The notes under the pieces: model-generated
Seen by the model: the letters and a program-made list of their open reading frames with translations, nothing else
What the model was told of the DNA's origin: nothing
Database searches by the model: none
Translations under genes and position numbers: made by a program
In this document: positions 1 to 5,996 of the stretch, in pieces
Layout of the letters: the number at the start of each line of letters is the position of its first letter
How positions within the stretch are numbered: position 1 is the first letter of the stretch
From: an uncultured Paracoccus sp.
Lineage (GTDB): Bacteria; Pseudomonadota; Alphaproteobacteria; Rhodobacterales; Rhodobacteraceae
Direction of reading: 5' to 3'
NCBI GenBank assembly: GCA_937859005.1
Contig: CALLYR010000408.1
Span: 1-9,843 of the forward strand
DNA: 9,843 nt

Positions 1-71
1 CCGGCGTACAGCGCGAGCACGATCAGCAGCACCCGGGCGACGGCGGAGAAGTCGTCGTAAGTGATGGTCAT
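1..71 (-). CDS. N-terminus of an unidentified protein, partial
   Basis: An ATG at 71-69 overlaps the proC stop codon in an ATGA arrangement, which indicates translational coupling and makes this a genuine gene start. Only 23 complete codons are inside the window; they read MTITYDDFSAVARVLLIVLA followed by LYA. All third positions but one are G or C, matching neighbouring genes. The first 11 residues resemble the start of CsaA-type tRNA-binding proteins (ITYDDF..V), which I recall beside proC in Rhodobacteraceae. The following residues are very hydrophobic and do not show the expected DIRVG continuation, so it could equally be a small membrane protein with a helix starting near residue 12. The identity is unresolved; the presence of a gene is fairly sure. 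Confidence 0.6.
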   Translation of the reverse strand, partial: MTITYDDFSAVARVLLIVLALYA

Positions 72-877
72 TCGCCCAGTTCCCGCCCCCGCGCCGCCGC
101 CGCCGCCACCGTGCGCCGCATCAGGGGCATCAGCCCGGTTTCCGCATCCATCAACTGCACCAGCCCCGCCGCCGTCGTGCCTCCGGGCGAGGTCACGGAT
201 TCGCGCAGGCGGGCGGGGTCCTCGTCATCCGCAGCGGCCATCGCCCCTGCCCCTGCGACGGTCGCGCGCGCCAGTTCCAGCGCAAGCGCCGCGGGCAGCC
301 CCTCGGCCTCGCCCGCGGCGGCCAGCGCCTCGATCATGTGAAAGACATAGCCGGGACCGGACCCCGACACGGCGGTGACGGCATCCATCTGGGATTCGTC
401 CGACAGCCGCACCACGCGCCCGACCGCGACCATCAGGCTTGCGGCCAGGTCCATCTCGGCCGCGCCCGCGCGCGCATTGCCGACGATCGCGGTGACGCCC
501 TGCCCGATGGCGGCGGGAATGTTGGGCATCGCCCGCACGACCGGCGCATCGGGAAATGCCCGTTCATAGGCTGCAAGGGTGACACCCGCGGCCACCGACA
601 CCACCAGCGTGCCGCCCTGCCCCAGGGCTGCAAGATCGGGCAGCACCCCGCCCATCTGCTGCGGCTTGACCGCCAGCACCAGCACCGCCGGATCGGCAGG
701 CATGGGACCGTTGACAGGAACGCCGCGCGCATCCAGCCAGTCGGGCGGATGCGGGTCGATCACATGGACCGCATGGGGTGCCAGCCCCCGCGTCAGCCAA
801 CCCCGCAGAAGCGCGCCTCCCATGCTGCCGCAGCCTACCAGCAGCAGGCCGCGGTCGTTCAGATGCGCCAGATCCAT
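68..877 (-). CDS. proC: Pyrroline-5-carboxylate reductase (ProC)
   Basis: This cytoplasmic enzyme reduces 1-pyrroline-5-carboxylate to L-proline with NAD(P)H, the last step of proline synthesis. The product is 269 residues, the usual ProC length. Residues 11-21 (LLLVGCGSMGG) form the Rossmann dinucleotide-binding turn. A central RAMPNIPAAIGQG stretch and the C-terminal SVTSPGGTTAAGL signature are diagnostic of the family. I chose the ATG at 877 because AAGGGG lies about 9 bases upstream; the in-frame ATG at 907 would add ten residues with no family counterpart (VAGRKGDSG). It follows the YbjN gene by 60 bp on the same strand and overlaps the next gene by ATGA, so the three are probably one operon. 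No sign of damage. Confidence 0.95.
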   Translation of the reverse strand: MDLAHLNDRGLLLVGCGSMGGALLRGWLTRGLAPHAVHVIDPHPPDWLDARGVPVNGPMPADPAVLVLAVKPQQMGGVLPDLAALGQGGTLVVSVAAGVTLAAYERAFPDAPVVRAMPNIPAAIGQGVTAIVGNARAGAAEMDLAASLMVAVGRVVRLSDESQMDAVTAVSGSGPGYVFHMIEALAAAGEAEGLPAALALELARATVAGAGAMAAADDEDPARLRESVTSPGGTTAAGLVQLMDAETGLMPLMRRTVAAAAARGRELGE

Positions 878-937
878 CCCCGAGTCCCCTTTCCGTCCAG
901 CGACCAAGGGTTAACCGTCTGGCGGGCGCTGTAAAGA

Positions 938-1441
938 TCAGGCGCGGCCGTAAGCCTGTCCCAGCGCGACATCCATCGCAGCCGAGGGCGCGGCATCGCC
1001 CCAGCAGGCCAACTGGAACGCCGGATAGAAGCGTTCGCAGGCTTCCAGCGCCGTGCGGATGATCCGGTCCACCTGTTCCGGCGCCGCGATGCAGTCGCCC
1101 GCCAGCACCAGGCCATAACGCCAGGCCATCAGCTTCTGTTCGGCCCAGAAGGTGAAGCTGCCGTCCCAGACCTCGTCATTGGCAAGGTTGATGACCTCGT
1201 ACAGCGCCGGCAGCCGGTCCGGCGGCGGGTCCATGTCAAAGGTGCAGATCAGGCGCAGCACCTCGTCCCCCGGCGACCAGGCAAGCGTCATGGAATAGGT
1301 GCGCCACTGACCCTCGACCGCCATGGCGATCCGGTCGTCGGCGGTGCGGTCGAAATCCCAGGCATGATGGGTCGCCACGCTTTCCACGATGTCGATGGGA
1401 TCGATATCGTTGCTGGGGATGAACTGGTCCGGCTGCGCCAT
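938..1441 (-). CDS. YbjN domain-containing protein
   Basis: The product has 167 residues and is acidic and aromatic-rich, with no signal peptide or membrane helix. The N-terminal IPSNDIDPIDIVESVATHHAW, the middle MTLAWSPGDEVLRLICTFDM and the later EVINLANDEVWDG.F match the YbjN / type III secretion chaperone-like fold common in alphaproteobacteria. The molecular function of such stand-alone YbjN proteins is not established; a chaperone-like or sensory role has been proposed for the wider family. The start at 1441 is preceded by a strong AAGGAGGG Shine-Dalgarno six bases away; the longer reading to 1498 would translate the leader hairpins and is rejected. It lies 60 bp upstream of proC, an arrangement I recall from other Rhodobacteraceae, suggesting co-transcription. 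Confidence 0.85.
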   Translation of the reverse strand: MAQPDQFIPSNDIDPIDIVESVATHHAWDFDRTADDRIAMAVEGQWRTYSMTLAWSPGDEVLRLICTFDMDPPPDRLPALYEVINLANDEVWDGSFTFWAEQKLMAWRYGLVLAGDCIAAPEQVDRIIRTALEACERFYPAFQLACWGDAAPSAAMDVALGQAYGRA

Positions 1442-1456
1442 GACTTGCCCTCCTTC

Positions 1457-1506
1457 GGGGACGGTTGGTCCCCGTATGCTTGTGGCTGCCCACCACATCC
1501 GGTGGG
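1457..1506 (-). repeat. Two perfect hairpins in the YbjN-gene leader
   Basis: GGGGAC (1457-1462) and GTCCCC (1468-1473) form a 6-bp stem with a 5-nt loop, one base away from the AAGGAGGG ribosome site of the YbjN gene. CCCACC (1489-1494) and GGTGGG (1501-1506) form a second 6-bp stem with a 6-nt loop. Both are perfect and would fall in the 5' leader if the promoter at 1522-1550 is used. Effects on translation are inference. Confidence 0.45.
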
Positions 1507-1521
1507 GATGAGGCGGACGGG

Positions 1522-1550
1522 ATACAATTTATCGTCCGGCAGAATCGCAA
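1522..1550 (-). promoter_or_regulatory. Weak candidate sigma-70 promoter for ybjN-proC
   Basis: On the minus strand TTGCGA (1550-1545) and TTGTAT (1527-1522) are separated by 17 bases. The match to consensus is only 4/6 and 3/6. An imperfect inverted repeat covers the -10: GGAC (1515-1518), GATA (1521-1524), TATC (1530-1533), GTCC (1534-1537), which could be an operator. A start near 1515 would give a leader of about 75 nt. Evidence is pattern only. Confidence 0.25.
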
Positions 1551-1626
1551 CGGCTGTAAAGGGAAATATTTGTGACAACACCCGTTGGTGATTGCGCATT
1601 CCGGGGCATGTCTTGCAAAGGCAACA

Positions 1627-1700
1627 CCGGCAGGGACCGTGCGGCCCGGCAGGCGCATGGACCAGCCAGCGGCCTGCAGGCGGTCCGCAATCCCTGCCGG
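1627..1700. repeat. Inverted/direct repeat cluster downstream of methyltransferase gene
   Basis: CCGGCAGGGA (1627-1636) and TCCCTGCCGG (1691-1700) are a perfect 10-bp inverted repeat; TGCGG (1640-1644) and CCGCA (1685-1689) extend the stem inward after a small internal loop. A second copy of CCGGCAGG lies at 1646-1653 and can pair with the same right arm, so two exclusive foldings are possible. GCCTGCAGGC (1672-1681) is a 10-bp palindrome in the loop. It starts 21 bases past the methyltransferase stop and could be a 3' processing or termination structure. There is no clear T-tract, only a mildly T-rich TGTTGCCTTTGC after it on the minus strand. Confidence 0.5.
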
Positions 1701-1720
1701 ATGGGGGCGGCGGCTTTCGG

Positions 1721-2554
1721 TCAGGTCCGGGTGACGACGACCTCCAGATAGGCGCCGGGCACGACCATGCTGCCGTCCTGCGCGGTGTTGAGACGGTCGG
1801 CCAGGGCCAGCAGATCGCTTTCCAGCGCGGCCTGCCCCGAGGCGGGCAGCGCCGCAAAGGCCTTGAGCATGGGGCCGTACAGGGTGCGGAACACGTCGAT
1901 CCATTCCCTGGTCGAGCGATAGCGGAAGACATACATCCGCGGCTCGGCCCGGATTTCGCCCGCGCTGCCGAACAACTCCTCGATCCGCGCTTGCGTGCCC
2001 CATGCAAGCGGCGAGCGCAGCGCTGCGGGGGGCGGAAGATGGCTGCCCAGCGTCCTGAACACCTGCCCGATGAAGCCGTCGGGCGTCCAGCTGGCCAGGC
2101 CGATCCGGCCGCCGGGGCGGCAGACGCGCGCAAGCTCGGCCGCGGCGCGGTCCTGGTCGGGGGTGAACATCACGCCGAAGGTCGATACCACCGCATCGAA
2201 GGATGCGTCGGGAAAGGGCAGCGCCTCGGCGTCGGCCTGCCGGAAGGTCACGCGCATGCCCTCGGCCTCGGCGCGGGCGCGGCCGCGGTCCAGCAGGGCC
2301 GGGACATAATCGGTCGATACGACATCGCACCAGCGATGCGCGGCGGCCAGGGTGGCGTTGCCGTTGCCGGCCGCGACATCCAGGACGCGCGCCCCCGCGC
2401 GCAGGTCCATCGCCTCGCAAAGGGTCTCGCCCACGATCTGAAGCGTGCTGCCGATCACGGCATAGTCGCCCGATGCCCAGGCGGCCTGCTGGCGCGCCTT
2501 CAGCGCGGCCAGATCGGGATCGGCCTGGGGACGGACAGGGGAAAGGGTCGTCAT
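1721..2554 (-). CDS. Class I SAM-dependent methyltransferase (type 11-like)
   Basis: The 277-residue cytoplasmic protein carries the Rossmann methyltransferase core. Motif I is VLDVAAGNGN at residues 57-66, the acidic residue ending strand 2 is D82 (STDY), and DAEALPFPDASFDAVVSTFG at 107-126 covers the adenine contact and motif IV region, as in the UbiE/methyltransferase-11 group. A further helical half (from about 170) presumably shapes the acceptor site. The acceptor substrate cannot be read from the sequence. The start at 2554 has GGAG about 7 bases upstream; the longer frame to 2620 would run through the intergenic palindrome and is rejected. It is transcribed divergently from an HxlR-type regulator 128 bp away, which suggests that regulator controls it. 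Small-molecule detoxification or secondary modification are guesses. Confidence 0.85.
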   Translation of the reverse strand: MTTLSPVRPQADPDLAALKARQQAAWASGDYAVIGSTLQIVGETLCEAMDLRAGARVLDVAAGNGNATLAAAHRWCDVVSTDYVPALLDRGRARAEAEGMRVTFRQADAEALPFPDASFDAVVSTFGVMFTPDQDRAAAELARVCRPGGRIGLASWTPDGFIGQVFRTLGSHLPPPAALRSPLAWGTQARIEELFGSAGEIRAEPRMYVFRYRSTREWIDVFRTLYGPMLKAFAALPASGQAALESDLLALADRLNTAQDGSMVVPGAYLEVVVTRT

Positions 2555-2577
2555 CTGATATCTCCGCAACGGAAGGA

Positions 2578-2592
2578 CCGGAAAGGTTCCGG
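2578..2592. promoter_or_regulatory. Palindrome CCGGAA-AGG-TTCCGG, candidate operator
   Basis: CCGGAA (2578-2583), a 3-base spacer and TTCCGG (2587-2592) form a perfect inverted repeat 24 bases upstream of the methyltransferase ATG, in the 128-bp divergent region shared with the HxlR gene. GGTTCC (2585-2590) is also repeated inverted as GGAACC at 2638-2643. Dimeric winged-helix proteins bind such sites, so it is a reasonable operator candidate; it could also be a 5' leader hairpin. Confidence 0.35.
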
Positions 2593-2645
2593 CGGCGCGG
2601 CCGTTCGCGCCCTGTTCCATGCTGCGCCCGATCCGGCGGAACCGA

Positions 2646-2651
2646 TACTAT
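2646..2651 (+). promoter_or_regulatory. Possible -10 element of the HxlR-type gene
   Basis: TACTAT matches 4/6 of TATAAT and lies 31 bases upstream of the ATG at 2683. No -35 hexamer is recognisable at 16-18 bases, so the call is weak. The sequence directly before the gene carries the ribosome site GAGGGG at seven bases. Confidence 0.2.
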
Positions 2652-2682
2652 GGAGTCTGAAGTGCGACAGAGGGGCCGAATC

Positions 2683-3408
2683 ATGTTAGACTGCCCCATG
2701 GTGAGAGCGCAGGGATATCGCCAGTTCTGCCCCGTCGCCCTGGCTGCCGAGCTTCTGGCCGAGCGGTGGACCCTGCTTGTGGTGCGCGAGCTTCTGTGCG
2801 GCAGCACGCGTTTCGGCGAATTGCAGAAGGGCCTGCCCCGGATCTCGCCGGCCCTGCTGGACGAACGCCTGAAGAAGCTTCAGTTCGCCGGCATCGTCGA
2901 ACGCCATCAGGACGACGGGCGGCCTTCCTATGTCCTGACAACGGCGGGGCGCGAGCTTTTCCCGGTGATCGAGGCGATGGGCCTGTGGTCGCAGGCCTGG
3001 CTGCGTCACGACATGGCGGCAGACCGCAATCTCGATCCCGACCTGCTGATGTGGGACATCCGGCGCACCGCGGCCAAGGATGCGCCGCGCATGGCGGGAC
3101 GCCATGTGGTGGCCTTTGCGCTGTCCGGGGTGCCGGCGCGCAAGCGCAGCTATTGGCTGGTGTTCGACAGCGGCGCGGTCGATCTGTGTTACCGCGATCC
3201 GGGCGAAGATGCCGACCTGCGCGTCGCCGCCCCCCTGCGCCTGCTGACGCGGCTGTGGCTGGGGCATGTCTCGCTGGACGAGGCGCTGCGCGCGGGTCTT
3301 CATCTGGACGGACCCCGCGCGGCGGTCGCGGCGTTCCCGCGCTGGTTCGTGCTGAGTCCGTTCGCCCGCGCGGACAGGGCTGCGATTCCCGTGCCGGCAG
3401 AGGAATAG
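2683..3408 (+). CDS. HxlR-family winged-helix regulator with C-terminal extra domain
   Basis: This 241-residue DNA-binding protein starts at the ATG at 2683, with GAGGGG seven bases upstream. A second ATG at 2698 has no ribosome site. Residues 16-105 are an HxlR winged helix: FCPVALAAELLAERWTLLVV, then a recognition-helix region (FGELQKGLPRISPALLDERL) and the wing ending GRPSYVLTTAGREL. Cys16 sits in the conserved Cys-Pro position which in YodB/HypR-type members is redox- or electrophile-sensing; Cys4 is nearby. Residues from about 115 onward (AFALSGVPARKRSYWLVFD to the end) form an additional domain resembling the SCP2-like module seen in longer HxlR proteins, perhaps for a hydrophobic ligand. 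Many HxlR genes are autoregulated and control a divergent neighbour; here that is the methyltransferase gene. Its inducer is unknown. Confidence 0.85.
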   Translation: MLDCPMVRAQGYRQFCPVALAAELLAERWTLLVVRELLCGSTRFGELQKGLPRISPALLDERLKKLQFAGIVERHQDDGRPSYVLTTAGRELFPVIEAMGLWSQAWLRHDMAADRNLDPDLLMWDIRRTAAKDAPRMAGRHVVAFALSGVPARKRSYWLVFDSGAVDLCYRDPGEDADLRVAAPLRLLTRLWLGHVSLDEALRAGLHLDGPRAAVAAFPRWFVLSPFARADRAAIPVPAEE

Positions 3409-3461
3409 ATCGGCGCAGGGGACCAGCCCATGCCCCGCAGGACGCAAGCGCCGCCCCCCCC

Positions 3462-4220
3462 TCAGCCGCGGGAATACTGCGAGGCCGCGATCAGGCGGCG
3501 CGAATAATCCGCCTGCGGCCGTCCCGCGCGCAGGGTTGCGGCGTCCATGATCTCGACGATGCGGCCCGCCTTCATCACCGCCAGCCGGTCGCACATATGC
3601 GCGATCACCGCCAGATCGTGGCTGACCATCACATAGGTCAGCCGGTGTTCCGCCCGCAGGTCGTGAAGCAGGTTCAGGATTTCCGCCTGCACGCTGACAT
3701 CCAGCGCGGATGTCGGCTCGTCCAGCAGCAGCAGCCGCGCCTCGGCTGCCAAAGCCCGCGCGATGGCGACGCGCTGGCGCTGCCCGCCCGACAACTGGTG
3801 AGGATAGCGGAAGCGGAACCCCCGCCCCAGCCCCACGTCGTCCAGCAGGCGCGGGATGCGCGCGTCGATGTCGCCGATCCCCTGCAATTGCAGGGTTTCC
3901 GACAGCACACGGTCCACGGAATGGCGCGGATGCAGACTGGCATAGGGGTCCTGGAACACCATCTGCACGGTCTTCTTGAAGGCGCGGTCGCGCGTGCGGC
4001 CGGCGACAGGGTGCCCATCGACCGCGATGCGGCCCGACCAGGTGTCGATCAGGCCCGTGACGGCGCGCAGGATCGTGGATTTCCCCGACCCCGATTCGCC
4101 GACCAGACCGAAACTTTCGCCCGGCGCCACGGCGAAGCTTGCGTCCTGCACGGCACTCACGCGTTCATGCGGCAGGCCGAACCAGACGTTCAGGTCCGCC
4201 ACCTCCAGCATCGGGGTCAT
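3462..4220 (-). CDS. ABC importer ATP-binding subunit (OppF/DppF/NikE-like)
   Basis: This is the second of two ATPases that energise the importer from the cytoplasmic face. It has 252 residues with a full nucleotide-binding set: Walker A GESGSGKST at 41-49, Q-loop Q90 in VFQDP, signature LSGGQ at 143-147, Walker B LLLLDE at 163-168, D-loop SALD, and the switch histidine H201 in VSHD. It ends soon after the catalytic core and lacks the cysteine-rich oligopeptide C-terminal extension of OppF/DppF (typically about 320 residues), so in length it is more like NikE. The ATG at 4220 lies one base after the stop of the preceding ATPase, with GGGGGGA upstream, so it is coupled. It is the last gene of the operon; the HxlR gene converges on it 53 bp away. 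Confidence 0.93.
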   Translation of the reverse strand: MTPMLEVADLNVWFGLPHERVSAVQDASFAVAPGESFGLVGESGSGKSTILRAVTGLIDTWSGRIAVDGHPVAGRTRDRAFKKTVQMVFQDPYASLHPRHSVDRVLSETLQLQGIGDIDARIPRLLDDVGLGRGFRFRYPHQLSGGQRQRVAIARALAAEARLLLLDEPTSALDVSVQAEILNLLHDLRAEHRLTYVMVSHDLAVIAHMCDRLAVMKAGRIVEIMDAATLRAGRPQADYSRRLIAASQYSRG

Positions 4221-4221
4221 G

Positions 4222-5091
4222 TCACAATCCCCCCGGCAGCAGGGTTTCCAGGTTCTCGTCGCGCCAACTGTCCTGACGGGTCAGCACCGACAGGCGGCTG
4301 ACCGGCGCATCCAGCCGCGGCAGGCTGTTCAGCAAGCCCTGCGTATAGGGATGGCGCGCGGCGTGCAGGTCGCGGGCGGGCAGTTCCTCGACCACGCGCC
4401 CGGCATACATGATGAGGACGCGGTCGCAGAACTGCGCCACAAGGTTCAGGTCGTGGCTGATGAAGATCAGGCCCATGCCCCGGTCCCGCACCAGCCGGTC
4501 CATGATGTTCAGCACCTCGGCCCGGACGGACACGTCCAGCGCCGATGTCGGCTCGTCCGCGATCAGGATTTCGGGGTCGGGCGCCAGCATCATCGCGATC
4601 ATGATGCGCTGGCCCATCCCGCCCGAGACCTCGTGCGGCCAGGCGCGGAACACCCGTTCGGGGTCGCGGATCTGGACGGCCTCCAGCATCTGCATCGCCT
4701 TGGCGCGCGCCGCCGCGCGGCCACCGCCCGCGTGCAGGCGGTAAGCCTCCATGATCTGGTCGCCCACGCGCATCACGGGGTTCAGGCTGAACTTGGGGTC
4801 CTGCATGACCATGCTGATGCGCCCGCCGCGGACCCGCCGCATCTGCCGTTCCGGCAGGTTCAGGATGGACTGGCCGTCAAGCTCCATCCGGTCCGCCGTC
4901 ACCCGCCCCGGCGGGCGCACGAGGCCGAGGATCGCGCGGCCCGTCATCGACTTGCCCGAGCCGCTTTCGCCCACCACCCCCAGCCGTTCGCGGCCAAGGT
5001 CGAAGCTGACGCCGCGCACGGCCTGGAACTCGCCCTGCCGGGTGGGGAAGGCCACGCGCAGGTTCTTCACCGACAGCAGCGGCGCGGTCAT
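4222..5091 (-). CDS. ABC importer ATP-binding subunit (OppD/DppD/NikD-like)
   Basis: This 289-residue ATPase pairs with the downstream one. Walker A is GESGSGKS at 41-48, the Q-loop is Q97 in VMQDP, the signature VSGGMGQR is at 155-162, Walker B ILIADE at 175-180, followed by SALD, and the switch histidine is H213 in ISHD. HPYTQGLLNSLPRLD near the C-terminus is the start of the oligo_HPY region of peptide transporters, but the usual following Cys-rich part is absent, so the tail is short. The ATG at 5091 overlaps the stop of the permease gene in an ATGA and has AAGGGAG upstream. The open frame extends much further upstream, to 5757, but that part is a shadow of the permease gene. Substrate specificity is not set by this subunit. 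Confidence 0.94.
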   Translation of the reverse strand: MTAPLLSVKNLRVAFPTRQGEFQAVRGVSFDLGRERLGVVGESGSGKSMTGRAILGLVRPPGRVTADRMELDGQSILNLPERQMRRVRGGRISMVMQDPKFSLNPVMRVGDQIMEAYRLHAGGGRAAARAKAMQMLEAVQIRDPERVFRAWPHEVSGGMGQRIMIAMMLAPDPEILIADEPTSALDVSVRAEVLNIMDRLVRDRGMGLIFISHDLNLVAQFCDRVLIMYAGRVVEELPARDLHAARHPYTQGLLNSLPRLDAPVSRLSVLTRQDSWRDENLETLLPGGL

Positions 5092-5996
5092 TCCCTGGCT
5101 CCCTTGGGGTCCAGCACATCGCGCAAGCCGTCGCCCAGCAGGTTGAAGGCGAGGCTGACGATGAAGATGGCCAGCCCCGGCATCGCCGCCACCCACCAGT
5201 GATCGAGGATATAGGTCCGCCCGTCCGAGATCATCGCCCCCCATTCCGCCAGGGGCGGCTGCGCGCCAAGGCCAAGGAACCCCAGACCCGCCGCCGACAG
5301 GATGATCCCCGCCATGTCCAGCGCCACCCGCACGATCAGCGAACTGATGCACATGGGCCAGATGTGCCCGATCAGCAGCCGGATCGGCCCCGCCCCCTGC
5401 AACCGCGCGGCAGCGATGTAATCGGCGTTGCGCACCGCCAGCGTTTCCGCCCGCGCCAGCCGCGCATAGGGCGGCCAGCCGGTGATCGCGAGCGCAAGGA
5501 CCGCGTTGAAGATGCCCGGCCCCAGGGCCGCCACCAGCGCCAGCGCGAGGATCAGTTTCGGAAAGGCCAGGAAGATGTCGGTGATCCGCATCAGCACCTG
5601 ATCGACCCAGCCGCCGGCAAAGCCCGCGACGGTCCCGATCAGCAGCCCGATGACCGGGGAAATCAGCGCGACGGTGCCCACGATGAACAACGTCACGCGG
5701 CTGCCCCAGATGATGCGGGACAGGATGTCGCGGCCCAGCGCGTCGGTGCCCAGCCAATGCGCGGCCGAAGGCGGCCGCAGCCGGTCGGCAAGGTTCTGCG
5801 CCAGCGGGTCATAGGGGGACAGCCACGGCGCAAAGACCGCCATCAGCACCAGCCCGATCAGGATGACCAGCCCCAGCATCGCCAGCCGGTTCGCGCGAAA
5901 GGTCAGCCAGCCCTGATACAGCGCCCCAAGCCGCGCCTGCCGCCGGGTCGTGGGCGCATCCGACAGCAGCCAGTCCCGGGTGGAAAGGTCGCTCAT
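5088..5996 (-). CDS. ABC importer permease (OppC/DppC-like)
   Basis: This 302-residue inner-membrane subunit forms half of the translocation channel. It has the OppC_N-type start: a cytoplasmic N-terminus of about 35 residues, the first helix NRLAMLGLVILIGLVLMAVF, then the periplasmic APWLSPYDP and HWLGTDALGRDILSR motifs typical of DppC/OppC. Further hydrophobic helices follow. The cytoplasmic coupling loop (EAA-type, around RNADYIAAARLQGAGP) contacts the ATPases. It ends FNLLGDGLRDVLDPKG, the common permease C-terminus. The ATG at 5996 overlaps the stop of the preceding permease (ATGA), and its own stop overlaps the next ATG, so translation is coupled across three genes. Peptide, nickel and opine importers all share this architecture. 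Confidence 0.95.
   Translation of the reverse strand: MSDLSTRDWLLSDAPTTRRQARLGALYQGWLTFRANRLAMLGLVILIGLVLMAVFAPWLSPYDPLAQNLADRLRPPSAAHWLGTDALGRDILSRIIWGSRVTLFIVGTVALISPVIGLLIGTVAGFAGGWVDQVLMRITDIFLAFPKLILALALVAALGPGIFNAVLALAITGWPPYARLARAETLAVRNADYIAAARLQGAGPIRLLIGHIWPMCISSLIVRVALDMAGIILSAAGLGFLGLGAQPPLAEWGAMISDGRTYILDHWWVAAMPGLAIFIVSLAFNLLGDGLRDVLDPKGARE

Larger units (their letters stand above)
1442..1720. other. Non-coding intergenic region with several inverted repeats
   Basis: These 279 bp lie between the methyltransferase stop and the YbjN-gene start, both on the minus strand. I find no convincing gene here: readings across it lack Shine-Dalgarno sites and family features. It holds a weak candidate promoter and two leader hairpins near the YbjN gene, an AT-richer patch around 1551-1580, and a repeat cluster at 1627-1700 just beyond the methyltransferase stop. 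Confidence 0.7.

Noticed and set aside
2555..2620. N-terminal extension of the methyltransferase to 2620
   Set aside because: The residues it adds do not resemble the family and it would translate the intergenic palindrome; the ATG at 2554 has a proper ribosome site.
1236..2807. 523-codon minus-strand frame spanning the YbjN and methyltransferase genes
   Set aside because: It is out of frame with both and crosses the non-coding region. The composition is Arg-rich and has no family features.
3415..3438. GC-rich near-palindrome between the convergent HxlR and ATPase genes as a bidirectional terminator
   Set aside because: The stem needs a bulge, has an 11-nt loop and no T- or A-run on either side.
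2766..5202. Long plus-strand open frames across the HxlR gene and opposite the ATPase genes
   Set aside because: Their products are low-complexity, Arg/Ala/Pro-rich shadows of the real genes and have no ribosome site of note.
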